Shown: positions 44,942 through 53,810 of the stretch, in pieces
Layout of the letters: each line of letters starts with the position of its first letter
How positions within the stretch are numbered: position 1 is the stretch's first letter
Assembly: GCA_903877385.1 (NCBI GenBank)
Contig: CAIRDP010000059.1
Location: 1 to 63,230 of the forward strand
Direction of reading: 5' to 3'
Length of the DNA: 63,230 nt
DNA from: an uncultured Bacteroidales bacterium
GTDB taxonomy: Bacteria; Bacteroidota; Bacteroidia; Bacteroidales; FEN-979
The notes under the pieces: generated by a model
Told to the model about the DNA's origin: nothing
Database searches by the model: none
Seen by the model: the letters and a program-made list of their open reading frames with translations, nothing else
Position numbers and translations under genes: made by a program

Positions 44942-45985
44942 CTATTTAACTTTCGCAAAATTCAATTCAGCTCCCGGCTTAATAAACAGCACACCCGTTG
45001 TAACCACGGTATCACCGGCATTCAGTCCCTGCACAGCCTCTATCGCTTCGGCTTTTCTCACACCGGTCTGGATAGGGACAAATACAGCTTTACCTCCCTT
45101 GCATACAATCACACTTTTATTTCTTTCTTTCATGATGATGGCCTGGGTTGGTATCATCAGTGCATTACGGTTCTCGTTAAGCCTGAGCTGCACATTGGCA
45201 TAGGCACCCGGGGTAAGCGTGGGGGCCTGGGCCGAAACCACGGCCCTTGCCTTAAGGTTACGGGTATTGAGTTCAATGCCTTCCTCGGTGGCCATCACAA
45301 CAGCATCAAATTTTGTACTGTCGCCTTCGACCGAAAATTTCACTTTAGTCCCGCTATGTATCATCGAGCTGTATTTGCCGGGAACAGCAAAATCGAGTTT
45401 CAGCTTGTCCGATTCGCGGATTGTAGCCAAAGGGGTTGATTGTGTTACCTGGGCTCCCAGGCTGATGTTCCTTAAACCGATAACACCGTCATAAGGTGCA
45501 AGGACTTCAGTTTTAGATATATCAGCTTTGAGCAGGTCTATATCATTTAAAATGGAAGTGACCTGCAATTCCTGCTGATCATATTCCACCTGGCTGATGC
45601 CATCGACCTTCAGCAATTCAGCCTGTCGGTCGAGGATCTGCTTACCGATCTGGTACTGGGTTTGCGCTTTTTTAAGCTGGGCCTGGAGGTCAAGGTCAAA
45701 AATCTTCACCAGCATGGTCCCCTTTTTCACAAACTGCCCCTCGGGGAGGTTGAGCATCACCACACGACCCGGCATTTCCGGCATAAGTGTTGTCTCCTCA
45801 AAAGGCATCAGGGTGCCCGAGATCCCTATGGTCTCATCCACAACAGAAGGATGGACAATGTATCCTTCAATGAATGAAATGGATCCTGCATCCTTGCCTC
45901 CCTTTTTCTTCTTACCGCCCGAACATGAAGCGCTCCCGATAATCAGAAGTATAAGAAAAACATTCAGTATTGCTTTTTTACTCAT
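44942..45985 (-). CDS. RND efflux periplasmic adaptor (lipoprotein)
   Basis: This is the membrane-fusion protein linking pump and channel. The 347-residue product has a lipobox (ILLIIGSASCS, Cys about 21), a Gly/Lys-rich linker, a lipoyl-like domain (VMLNLPEGQFVKKGTMLVKI), a helical hairpin (about 90-160), and beta-barrel domains with VLAPYDGVIGLRN-like sequence (EVLAPYDGVIGLRNISLG). It is first in the efflux operon. A -7 element lies 75 nt upstream. No regulator gene is adjacent. Confidence 0.93.
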   Translation of the reverse strand: MSKKAILNVFLILLIIGSASCSGGKKKKGGKDAGSISFIEGYIVHPSVVDETIGISGTLMPFEETTLMPEMPGRVVMLNLPEGQFVKKGTMLVKIFDLDLQAQLKKAQTQYQIGKQILDRQAELLKVDGISQVEYDQQELQVTSILNDIDLLKADISKTEVLAPYDGVIGLRNISLGAQVTQSTPLATIRESDKLKLDFAVPGKYSSMIHSGTKVKFSVEGDSTKFDAVVMATEEGIELNTRNLKARAVVSAQAPTLTPGAYANVQLRLNENRNALMIPTQAIIMKERNKSVIVCKGGKAVFVPIQTGVRKAEAIEAVQGLNAGDTVVTTGVLFIKPGAELNFAKVK

Positions 45986-46059
45986 ATCATATCCAGCTAA
46001 GCGGTTCCCTCATGTGAAGCCTTCCTGGTCCTGCCAGGCGAAAACCGTAATTCAGGGTG

Positions 46060-46067
46060 CAAATTTA
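46060..46067 (-). promoter_or_regulatory. -7 element for the efflux operon
   Basis: TAAATTTG on the minus strand matches TAnnTTTG and lies about 75 nt before the adaptor start. No -33 element at the proper distance. Confidence 0.4.
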
Positions 46068-46175
46068 CAAAATCCCGGGGAGCTTCATATGGTATTGGAT
46101 GTGCAAACCGAATTAACCTACAAAGGCCCCGGTTTTGCCGATAAGTATGCCCGGTCTTACTCGCTCCCGGTACAG

Positions 46176-46215
46176 GATGCGGGATGATGGCGCTTCGCGC
46201 CGATGCGGGATACAG
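46176..46215. repeat. REP-like palindromic element, copy 1
   Basis: A hairpin core (GGCGCTTCGCGCC, 46189-46201) is flanked on both sides by direct copies of GATGCGGGAT (46176-46185 and 46202-46211). A 31-nt part (46182-46212) recurs inverted at 53764-53794 with a single mismatch. Confidence 0.8.
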
Positions 46216-46267
46216 GATTAAATAATTATTAATATATTTACATTCTCTATCTTGAAAATCAACAACC

Positions 46268-49141
46268 ATGAACACAATTTTAAAAGTATCCGCTCTTTTT
46301 TGCTGCCTTTTCATCATGGCTCAGGGGAACCCTCAAACACCTGCTGCAGGCTCCGGGCCGCTTATCGAACCTGCCTGGAACTGGGCAAAGAAATATGCCG
46401 GCAACGGCGGCCCCCTTTCGAAAGATATAGTTTCCGACGGCAACGGAAATTATTACCTGACAGGGAATTTCAACGGTTCTCTCACCTTTAACAATATTAC
46501 GGTGAACAGTTCCGGTACATCCGACCTGTTCATAGTCAAGGTTAACTCAGCGGGAGATGCATTATGGATCAAAAAAATTTCAGCTTCCGAAGGAAAATCG
46601 GTTATTCCCTGCAGGCTGGTGCTTCTGGGGAACGGAGATTTCCTGGTGGGAGGTCACTTTGACGGCACAGCTGCCTTCCCGGCAAACACACTTGTCAGTG
46701 GGGGCCATGCCGATGCCTTTGTGGCAAGGTATGATGCAAATGGCAATAATATCTGGGCAGGTAAATATTCTGATCCGGAAAGCCTTACTGCAACGGGTCT
46801 GGCTGCCGACGCCAACGGGGCTCCCTATATGACGGCAAATGTCGTCTCCAGCATGAAATCAAAAATTATTATTTTCAGCTCTACAGGACAAGCGGTCGAT
46901 GCAAAAACTTTTAACAACTCTGTTTTCACCGATATTGCCTGCCGCAATTCGAACCTTTCCATCAGCGGGTTCCTCAGAGCCGCGACCAGCTTCGGTTCAA
47001 TAAACCTGAGTTCCGGGTATTATCCCTCATCCTTCACAGGGCAAACTGATCTAAGTGGAAATTTTATCTGGGCCGATAACGGGAAATGTGCCTCGGCGGA
47101 TTCCAGGGGATACTCTGTTGCAATAGATGAGAATGGTAACACTTATACTACAGGTTATTTCATGGACAGTATCAGGTTCAACCCGCCTGCAACAAAACTT
47201 ACCGCCGAAGGAGTATTTCCTCTTTTCATCGTCAAATACAGCCCAACCGGGACCTGCTTATGGGCATCACAGATAGGTGATGCTGAAGCATACGATTATC
47301 ACCCGCTTTTATCACTGGACAACCAGGGACATCCTTTCGTAATATCCTATTTTTATTTCGGGCTTGTTTTCGGCTCTACAACATTGAGCGGGAGTGCAGC
47401 TTTCATTGCCTCATATTCCCCGTCCGGAGCCAAGCAATGGGCAAAAGCACAGCCGTATTTTCCAAACAGGGCTCAGTTTCAAACCAGCAATGAAATAATT
47501 GAATGTGCTGATAATTATTTTAATACCCTGGTCATGAAATTCGATGCTTCCGCCAATCTTCTCTGGACCCGGCAGTCAGTTTCCGACGGAGGATTATCGG
47601 ATGTATGGTACCAGATGGCGGTAGATCATACCGGTATGCCATATATTCAGGGAGATATAAGAGGAAACGTTTACTTCGACGGGAATCCTGAGAGCGCTTA
47701 CGGCACTGAACTGACCAAACTGAATGGCGATGGATCGGTGATATGGCAGAAAATCTTTTCCCAGCCGCTGACACAATTTATGAATTCGTCGGGGGTATGC
47801 ACCGACCTGGACAACAACTGCTTCGCCTGGGGAACTTTTTCCGATTCCCTGACGATCGAAGGAACCCTGCATGTGCTATCGCATAAAAGCGGTAATATGG
47901 CCTACCTTGCCAAATACAGTAAAAAGGGTGAGTCAAACTGGGTCAGGACGTTTGAAGGCTATGGTGGAATAACAGGAGTAGGCGGAATCACTTCCGATCA
48001 TGAGGGTAATGTAATACTTACCGGGATGTTCGTTGATACTCTGAAAATCAATAATATCATATTGCCCGGCAATGGATATTACGCCCAGGTTTTTATAATA
48101 AAATATAATCCGGCCGGTAGCCTTGTTTTTGCTGAAAAGTTCGGAGGGACTTCAACGGTACAGGGCAGGGGCGCTTCATCTGACGGGCAAAACAATATTT
48201 ATGTTACCGGAAGGTTCAACGGGACCGCCAATTTCGGGGGGAATTACCTTACAAGCTTTGGTTCGGACGACGTTTTCATTTTAAAACTTGATCCTGACGG
48301 GAACCCGGTATGGGTAAGGCAGGCAGGTGGGCAGGGTTATGAAAGGGGACATGCCATAATCACCGATAGTACAGGAAATTCCTATATCTCAGGACTGTTC
48401 TGGTCTACTTCCATGAGCTTCGGAAACATTACGATAACAAGCCCCTTGGCAAGCAACCTATTTATCGCTAAATATGCAAGCGACGGCACACCCCTCTGGG
48501 CCCATGCACTTCAGAATCAGGATTATACCTGGCCTGCCTACCAGATGGGGCTGGATGAGGAAGGCAGCTGCTATATGGGAGGTGATTATGACGGGAGCCT
48601 GGCGTTCGACAACGGCCCGACTTATACGGGGAACCTTAACAATAATTTTCTGGTAAAGTACGATGCCTCGGGTGCTTTTCAATGGAACAAGAATGTTCCT
48701 CAAACGGCTTTCTCTACAGGATATTCAAACCTGATGAGCCTGGCAGTATATAATAAAAATTCAATCCTGATCGGGGGAAGGATCATTAATGACACCCTTA
48801 CCCTGGGCAATAATAAGCTGTATTCCTGTAATTCCGGGGCATTCATAGCACTGCTGGGCGATAACCTGCCAATGGGAGTCCAAAACCAGGACCAGGCCGT
48901 GAAACATATTGCAGTTTACCCGAATCCAAGCCACGGTGAAATTACCATCAGGTTTGACGACCCGGTAAAGAAAAAGGTAATGGTAATTGTCACCGACGCA
49001 GAAGGCAAAACCCTGTATGCAGGAAGCCAGGACTGCGGTGGAACGGCATCTGTATGCCTGCCGCATCCGGCAGCGGGAGTGTACCTTGTATCTGTTTATT
49101 ACGGGGGCAATAAATTTTCCGAAAAACTGCTGATCTATTAA
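46268..49141 (+). CDS. Secreted SBBP-repeat (beta-propeller) protein with type IX sorting tail
   Basis: The 957-residue protein has a signal peptide (VSALFCCLFIMAQG) and at least a dozen repeats of the SBBP kind. Each has a core such as DLFIVKVNSAGDALWIKK, DAFVARYDANGNNIWAGKY or DVFILKLDPDGNPVWVRQ, forming one or more beta-propellers. The last about 75 residues (AVYPNPSHGEITIRF to SEKLLIY) are a Por secretion (T9SS type A) sorting domain, which directs export and surface attachment. Function is likely adhesion or binding; no enzyme motif is seen. Confidence 0.9.
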   Translation: MNTILKVSALFCCLFIMAQGNPQTPAAGSGPLIEPAWNWAKKYAGNGGPLSKDIVSDGNGNYYLTGNFNGSLTFNNITVNSSGTSDLFIVKVNSAGDALWIKKISASEGKSVIPCRLVLLGNGDFLVGGHFDGTAAFPANTLVSGGHADAFVARYDANGNNIWAGKYSDPESLTATGLAADANGAPYMTANVVSSMKSKIIIFSSTGQAVDAKTFNNSVFTDIACRNSNLSISGFLRAATSFGSINLSSGYYPSSFTGQTDLSGNFIWADNGKCASADSRGYSVAIDENGNTYTTGYFMDSIRFNPPATKLTAEGVFPLFIVKYSPTGTCLWASQIGDAEAYDYHPLLSLDNQGHPFVISYFYFGLVFGSTTLSGSAAFIASYSPSGAKQWAKAQPYFPNRAQFQTSNEIIECADNYFNTLVMKFDASANLLWTRQSVSDGGLSDVWYQMAVDHTGMPYIQGDIRGNVYFDGNPESAYGTELTKLNGDGSVIWQKIFSQPLTQFMNSSGVCTDLDNNCFAWGTFSDSLTIEGTLHVLSHKSGNMAYLAKYSKKGESNWVRTFEGYGGITGVGGITSDHEGNVILTGMFVDTLKINNIILPGNGYYAQVFIIKYNPAGSLVFAEKFGGTSTVQGRGASSDGQNNIYVTGRFNGTANFGGNYLTSFGSDDVFILKLDPDGNPVWVRQAGGQGYERGHAIITDSTGNSYISGLFWSTSMSFGNITITSPLASNLFIAKYASDGTPLWAHALQNQDYTWPAYQMGLDEEGSCYMGGDYDGSLAFDNGPTYTGNLNNNFLVKYDASGAFQWNKNVPQTAFSTGYSNLMSLAVYNKNSILIGGRIINDTLTLGNNKLYSCNSGAFIALLGDNLPMGVQNQDQAVKHIAVYPNPSHGEITIRFDDPVKKKVMVIVTDAEGKTLYAGSQDCGGTASVCLPHPAAGVYLVSVYYGGNKFSEKLLIY

Positions 49142-49157
49142 ATCGGCGGGCCTGGCG

Positions 49158-49188
49158 TATTGAAATTCGCTATTCAATATTCGACATT
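49158..49188. repeat. ATTCG/ATTGAA low-complexity repeat
   Basis: Short near-repeats of the same kind as at 21384-21476. They overlap the last codons of the aminotransferase gene, so that gene's C-terminus (VGMSNIE) is encoded by the repeat. Confidence 0.6.
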
Positions 49189-49808
49189 CCTACTATCTCC
49201 TCCTCCTGGGGTTCCCTCATGGCATTGATGAGTTTGCAGCCCCGGTAATGGTGCAGGTCTTCGGGCCTGATGTCAAGCGGAATGATCTTCCCCTGGGCGA
49301 TCAGCCTGGCCCGGCAGGTCCCCTCTAAAAGCGGATGTGCCGGTGTGTACCACATGCTTCCGTCATAAAACACCAGGTTTGAAATGCTGCTGTCGGTGAT
49401 CAGCCCTCCATTGACAATAATGATGTCGTCGCACAGGCCGCGCCTGGCAAAAAGCTCCTCCAGCCCTGTCCTGTCGGAATATTTCAAATGGTAATCGAAA
49501 GACTCAGTGTATACCAGTTTCAGGCTCCGGACCGGCCGTTTTATATACGGTCTGAAACTTATTTCCAGGATTTCCTGCCCATAGATCACATTACATTTCA
49601 CGATCCCCGTTTGCATGTTTTCGGGAACCTTTATAATTGACTTCAGCCAAAGCCCTGAATCCAGAAGCCTTAACCCAATGCCCGGCTCCAGGTTCCCGGC
49701 TCGCGGATCACGAATCATGAGTCCCGGCTTCCGCATCCGCTCCTCATGCCATCTCAGATGAAGGGGCTGCCCGTTCTCGATCCTTATGGTCTCAAACAAG
49801 CGGCACAT
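49170..49808 (-). CDS. pabC: Class IV aminotransferase / aminodeoxychorismate lyase-like
   Basis: This PLP enzyme probably converts aminodeoxychorismate to p-aminobenzoate. I chose MCRLFETIRIENGQP as the start (212 residues); the in-frame codon at 49850 adds residues that only overlap pabB. The fold signatures are LHLRWHEERM, the Lys in HLKYSDR that binds PLP, DIIIVNGGLITDSSISNLVF and TPAHPLLEGTCR. It overlaps the pabB end by 17 nt. The folate role follows from its position after pabB; sequence alone would fit other class IV aminotransferases. Confidence 0.82.
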   Translation of the reverse strand: MCRLFETIRIENGQPLHLRWHEERMRKPGLMIRDPRAGNLEPGIGLRLLDSGLWLKSIIKVPENMQTGIVKCNVIYGQEILEISFRPYIKRPVRSLKLVYTESFDYHLKYSDRTGLEELFARRGLCDDIIIVNGGLITDSSISNLVFYDGSMWYTPAHPLLEGTCRARLIAQGKIIPLDIRPEDLHHYRGCKLINAMREPQEEEIVGMSNIE

Positions 49809-50763
49809 ACACTTTATCGATAAGTTCCCTGTACTCGCTTTCGCAATCACTCAGGGCTGTAATACCTCCCCCGCTTCTGAAACGCAGCCCGCCATCCGCC
49901 TTCTCAAGAAACCGTATCATGACTGCGGATGAGAAATCCCGTCCATTGAAATACCCGAAAACGCCGGTGTAAAAACCACGCCCGTCGGCCTCAGCTGCCT
50001 TAATAAGCTGCAGCGTTTTTTCTTTTGGCGCCCCGCTGATCGAGCCTGCCGGAAGAAGGGTGAAGATGTCCTCGCCCAGGTGTTCCAGGTAATTTTTGGG
50101 CATCCTCCCGCTGATTTCCGAACTCATCTGCAAAAGATCCTTGCGGTTGGTGCTGATCTTTTCGATATACCGGAAACGTTCCACCCTCACCGAGGATGAG
50201 ATCATCGACAGATCGTTGCGTATGAGGTCAACAATGGTGTTATGTTCGAAAAACTCCTTGGGGTCGCCCAGCAGCCTTGCCTCTGCATCGGGCAATGAAG
50301 CGTCGATTGTGCCTTTCATTGGATTTGAACGGATCATTCCGTCCTTTATGCTGATAAAGGGTTCAGGTGAAAACACCGTAAAATGTTCACCGAACAAAAG
50401 TTTATAGGGGGCAATGCTGCGTTTGAATATTTCGACAAGGCTGAGATCAGTTTGCAGATCTGTGGCAAATGTTAGATTGATCAGGTAGGTGTCGCCCCTT
50501 TTCAGGTGCCAGCTTACTTTTTCAAATGCGTTACGGTAGGTGTCGTAGTCAACAGGCCTGGGGATAAAGCTGAACTTAACCCGGGGACATGTTTCGGGCA
50601 GGATATTGCCGCAGGGGCCTATCCTGAAAAAAACAGCATTCTGTTCCGCTTCCTTCATTCCAAGTACGGCTGTATTCAGTCCTTCAAAATCAGTCACAAA
50701 AAGGAAGGGGGTTTGATGAACAGCAAAATCGTTAATTTTACTGATCGCATCATTCCTGTTCAT
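49792..50763 (-). CDS. pabB: Aminodeoxychorismate synthase component I
   Basis: This enzyme converts chorismate to 4-amino-4-deoxychorismate with ammonia from PabA, for folate synthesis. The 323-residue product is short compared with E. coli PabB (about 450), lacking most of the N-terminal tryptophan-binding-like region. It has the chorismate-binding core: FIRNDLSMI-like (LIRNDLSMISSSVRVERF), NPMKGTIDA and LLPAGSISGAPKEKTLQLI. I chose MNRNDAISK as the start. Its ATG overlaps that of the divergent pabA gene by two bases. Confidence 0.92.
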   Translation of the reverse strand: MNRNDAISKINDFAVHQTPFLFVTDFEGLNTAVLGMKEAEQNAVFFRIGPCGNILPETCPRVKFSFIPRPVDYDTYRNAFEKVSWHLKRGDTYLINLTFATDLQTDLSLVEIFKRSIAPYKLLFGEHFTVFSPEPFISIKDGMIRSNPMKGTIDASLPDAEARLLGDPKEFFEHNTIVDLIRNDLSMISSSVRVERFRYIEKISTNRKDLLQMSSEISGRMPKNYLEHLGEDIFTLLPAGSISGAPKEKTLQLIKAAEADGRGFYTGVFGYFNGRDFSSAVMIRFLEKADGGLRFRSGGGITALSDCESEYRELIDKVYVPLV

Positions 50764-51331
50764 GAAGATACTGCTGCTCGATAACCACGATTCTTTCACC
50801 TTCAACCTGCTTGAACTTCTGCGTAATAACGGCAAAGTTAGCGTTAATGTGATTAAATCGGATGAACTGCGGCTTGCCGATGCAGGGCTTTACGACAAGG
50901 TCATTTTTTCACCCGGGCCCGGCCTGCCCGGGGAACAGCCTGCAATGGCTGACATTCTAAGGGAATTCGGTGAAAAGAAACCGATACTGGGGATCTGTTT
51001 GGGACTCCAGGCCATCGCCATGTTTTACGGAGGCAGGTTATTCAACCTCCCGAAGGTGGTCCACGGGCAAGCGCGGCGGCTGGAGGTCGTAAGGCCCGAA
51101 CATTATATCTTCAGCGGCATTCCCGATGGCTCCGAAGCAGGGCTTTACCACTCCTGGGCCGTTGCCCGGGCCTCGCTCCCGCCTTGCCTTGAAATCATCG
51201 CACTCTCCGAAAACGGCATCATCATGGGGCTAGCCCATAAAAAGTATGATGTTTGCGGATTGCAGTTCCACCCCGAATCCATCATGACCGCCTCGGGTCA
51301 GAAAATGATGGATAACTGGATTGCACGCTGA
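50762..51331 (+). CDS. pabA: Glutamine amidotransferase component (PabA/TrpG type)
   Basis: This enzyme supplies ammonia from glutamine to PabB. The 189-residue class I amidotransferase has the triad Cys in GICLGLQAIA (about 79), and His and Glu in LQFHPESIMT (about 171 and 173). It starts MKILLLDNHDSFTFNL, typical of PabA/TrpG. Because it is beside pabB and pabC and no trp genes are present, the folate role is likely, although PabA and TrpG can be shared. Its ATG overlaps the divergent pabB start. Confidence 0.92.
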   Translation: MKILLLDNHDSFTFNLLELLRNNGKVSVNVIKSDELRLADAGLYDKVIFSPGPGLPGEQPAMADILREFGEKKPILGICLGLQAIAMFYGGRLFNLPKVVHGQARRLEVVRPEHYIFSGIPDGSEAGLYHSWAVARASLPPCLEIIALSENGIIMGLAHKKYDVCGLQFHPESIMTASGQKMMDNWIAR

Positions 51332-51357
51332 ACCTTACCCAAACGAAAGCCAGGGTC

Positions 51358-52278
51358 TCAGATCACAAAGTACACTCCCATGGTAATGGTGTACATGTAA
51401 TATGGCAGGTAGAACGTAAGCTGGTTGCGGTCGTGCTGCATGTAATACCTCAGGTCCAGGGCGAGCCAGCTGAGGATTTTAAAATTCAAAATGGTTTCCA
51501 CAGTAATGCAGGGGTAAGGGATCCTGAAATCGGAAGATGTGCTGTATAGCGAGGTTCCCGTGAAATTACTGCTGAATGGCTGCTGGTAGTAAATACAGAG
51601 GTTCCAGTCGACGATCCTGCCCAGGCTGGTATAAAATCCCAGGTAAACCGATCCTCTGAATCCGTTCCTCGCGGCGAACCCTGTCCCCTGCTGATCAAGA
51701 GCCTTGATATCCTTCTGGACGGTTTTCCATTGATCAGCAGACCACCAGTCCTCATAATCGGGGGGCAACAGGTCATACCGGTCCCATTGATAAAGCAATC
51801 CCAGCCCGGCCTGGATCCTGATCTTTGGCTTGTTCAGGATGAGGGGAACTGCATATGCCCCGGCCTGCCACCTGGCATAGATCCCGCGATCCTCGTCGAA
51901 ATGGAACATGGCAAAAGGTTCAAGACTTATCTTGTTCAGCTTTCTTTTTCCGCCAGTGGTTGTATGGCGGAACAGGCAGGCATGAGCGTAAACATACCCG
52001 GTATTGCTGGTGGAGCGCGTTCGAAGGCCCTGGTAATTGATCACACCCATCAGTTCATACTGGTTCCTGTTATCCATGATGAGCCCCGAAGCATTGGATG
52101 AAAGATACAGGTACTGAAGCGCATCTTCGAGAAAATAGAAACCAAGGTAAAGACTGCCCGTGGGCCTTCCCTGCTTCAGGGTGTCGGTATGCGCCTTGCT
52201 GAACCCAGTGACCTGGGCCGATGATTCCCCGAAAATCAATCCAAGGCAAAGGATGATTGCAATTCTGAACTTCCGCAT
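51358..52278 (-). CDS. Putative outer-membrane protein of unknown function
   Basis: The 306-residue protein has a signal peptide (RIAIILCLGLIFGESSAQ) and a mature part of alternating aromatic and polar residues with many Tyr/Trp. Turn-like segments include RWQAGAYAVPLIL and GLLYQWDRYDLLPPDY. The terminal YYMYTITMGVYFVI strand ends in a hydrophobic residue as in beta-barrels. I recognise no named family. It converges on pabA. Confidence 0.6.
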   Translation of the reverse strand: MRKFRIAIILCLGLIFGESSAQVTGFSKAHTDTLKQGRPTGSLYLGFYFLEDALQYLYLSSNASGLIMDNRNQYELMGVINYQGLRTRSTSNTGYVYAHACLFRHTTTGGKRKLNKISLEPFAMFHFDEDRGIYARWQAGAYAVPLILNKPKIRIQAGLGLLYQWDRYDLLPPDYEDWWSADQWKTVQKDIKALDQQGTGFAARNGFRGSVYLGFYTSLGRIVDWNLCIYYQQPFSSNFTGTSLYSTSSDFRIPYPCITVETILNFKILSWLALDLRYYMQHDRNQLTFYLPYYMYTITMGVYFVI

Positions 52279-52325
52279 ACTCGTAAAGCCTGACGGAAAG
52301 TAAAATTAGTAAAATTTAATTTATT

Positions 52326-53036
52326 TCACGCCTGCATGGGGACCTCGATCAAAAGGAGGTCGGAGGCAGCCTCTGCTGTTATTGAAAGCTTTAATGTATC
52401 TGATACGCCAAGCCCGTCGCGGGTTTCAAGCTTGTTGCCTCCCACATCCGCAGTCCCCTCTATCATCATGATGTAAACCCCGTATGAGGGTCCATGAAGT
52501 TCATATTCGGCTGTTTTCCCCTTATCGAGCGAGATCCTTGAGAACCAGGTTTTCTGGTTCAGCATCAGCGCTCCTTCTTCGTCAGGAGCCACCAGTTTTT
52601 GCCAGCGGTTCACCCTGAGAGCCGGATCGAACTCTTTCTGTTCATACCTTGGAGCAAGGTTCTTTTTTGAAGGAAAAACCCAGACCTGGAACAGCTTGAC
52701 AGGAATTTTAGGATCGGCATTGTACTCCGAATGAAAGATACCGGTTCCTGCGCTCATCACCTGTACCTCGTTGGGCCTGAGCTGCCGTGTATGCCCCATG
52801 CTGTCCTTATGCTCCAGTATGCCCTCCAGCACAATGGTCGTGATCTCCATATTATCATGGGGATGCCTGTCGAACCCGCCTCCGCCTGCGATAAAATCGT
52901 CGTTGAACACCCTCAGGGCCCCGAAATGGACCCTGGAATGATCATAATAACCGGCAAAACTGAAGCTGTAATGGGTGTCGAGCCAGCCGTAGTTCTCATG
53001 ACCACGGCTGCCCGCCCTGTGTATGATGGTTTGCAT
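52326..53036 (-). CDS. Pirin-family protein
   Basis: This bicupin protein has 236 residues. The N-terminal cupin carries metal-binding residues in GGGFDRHPHDNMEITTIVLEG-like sequence (HPHDNME) with ILEHKDSMGH and GTGIFHSEYN, and a less conserved C-terminal cupin follows (YELHGPSYGVYIMMIEGTADVGG). Bacterial pirins include quercetin dioxygenase-like enzymes and redox-sensitive regulators; which applies here is unknown. It lies 13 nt after the YceI gene on the same strand. Confidence 0.92.
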   Translation of the reverse strand: MQTIIHRAGSRGHENYGWLDTHYSFSFAGYYDHSRVHFGALRVFNDDFIAGGGGFDRHPHDNMEITTIVLEGILEHKDSMGHTRQLRPNEVQVMSAGTGIFHSEYNADPKIPVKLFQVWVFPSKKNLAPRYEQKEFDPALRVNRWQKLVAPDEEGALMLNQKTWFSRISLDKGKTAEYELHGPSYGVYIMMIEGTADVGGNKLETRDGLGVSDTLKLSITAEAASDLLLIEVPMQA

Positions 53037-53049
53037 AAACCCTCCTTAA

Positions 53050-53589
53050 TTACTTGACTTTTGCGAGTTCCACGTTAAGTGAAAGCTTTACTTCATCAGC
53101 TACGACCATGCCGCCGGCTTCGGTAACTGCGTTCCAATGGAGGCCGAATTCCTTGCGGTTTATTTTCCCGCTGAGTTCAAACCCGGCTTTGGTATTTCCC
53201 CAGGGGTCAACCATAATACCGCCGAATGAAACTTTTATTTCCAGCGGACGGGTTGTTCCACGGATTGTCATGTCGCCGTTCATCACGAATTCGTCATCAT
53301 CTGTCTTTTTGAAAGATGTTGACTTGTAGGTAAGTTTCGGGTGATTTTCTGCGTCAAAAAAGTCGGCTGACTTCAGGTGGCTGTCACGGTCGCCTACCCC
53401 TGTATTGATGCTGTTAACGTCGGCCGAAAATTCAACCTCCGCCCCGTTCCAGTCATCTCCGTTGGTAAGGACAGATCCTTCGAATTTTTCAAATTTACCT
53501 GTAACTGTCGATATGACCAGGTGTTTTACTTTAAATATGATCTCTGAATGCATAGGGTCAATGGCCCAGGTAGTTTTTGCTGTTTCCAT
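53050..53589 (-). CDS. YceI-family lipid-binding protein
   Basis: The 179-residue protein starts ETAKTTWAIDPMHSEIIFKVKHLVISTVTG, the diagnostic YceI opening, and folds as a lipocalin-like barrel that binds polyisoprenoid lipids in known members. Typical segments are FDAENHPKLTYKST, MTIRGTTRPLEIKV and NRKEFGLHWNAV. No signal peptide is present, so it is probably cytoplasmic. It is likely co-transcribed with pirin, a pairing seen in several Bacteroidota. A -7 element TAATTTTG lies about 90 nt upstream. Confidence 0.93.
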   Translation of the reverse strand: METAKTTWAIDPMHSEIIFKVKHLVISTVTGKFEKFEGSVLTNGDDWNGAEVEFSADVNSINTGVGDRDSHLKSADFFDAENHPKLTYKSTSFKKTDDDEFVMNGDMTIRGTTRPLEIKVSFGGIMVDPWGNTKAGFELSGKINRKEFGLHWNAVTEAGGMVVADEVKLSLNVELAKVK

Positions 53590-53677
53590 GATTTAAATTT
53601 TTTCCGGATTTGCCGTCTTTGCCTGTTTGTAAAGGCCGGCTTAATTCCGCCGTTAATAATTGATTAGTTTTATGCAG

Positions 53678-53685
53678 CAAAATTA
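53678..53685 (-). promoter_or_regulatory. -7 element for the YceI-pirin unit
   Basis: TAATTTTG on the minus strand matches TAnnTTTG. No -33 element was found at the expected spacing. Confidence 0.35.
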
Positions 53686-53763
53686 CCCCGGCCCAGCTTC
53701 ACCGGAAAGGTAAAAATCATGGTTTGAATAGGAAAAATCATGGTTCATAGATAAAACCCCTGA

Positions 53764-53810
53764 TATCCCGCATCGGCGCGAAGCGACATCATCCGCGCGA
53801 AGCGCCCTCA
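53764..53810. repeat. REP-like palindromic element, copy 2 (inverted, partly duplicated)
   Basis: 53764-53794 matches the reverse complement of 46182-46212 with one mismatch. It is followed by a second GCGCGAAGCGCC core (53795-53806). It lies immediately after the UbiA stop codon and could act in 3'-end formation of the mevalonate operon. Confidence 0.8.
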
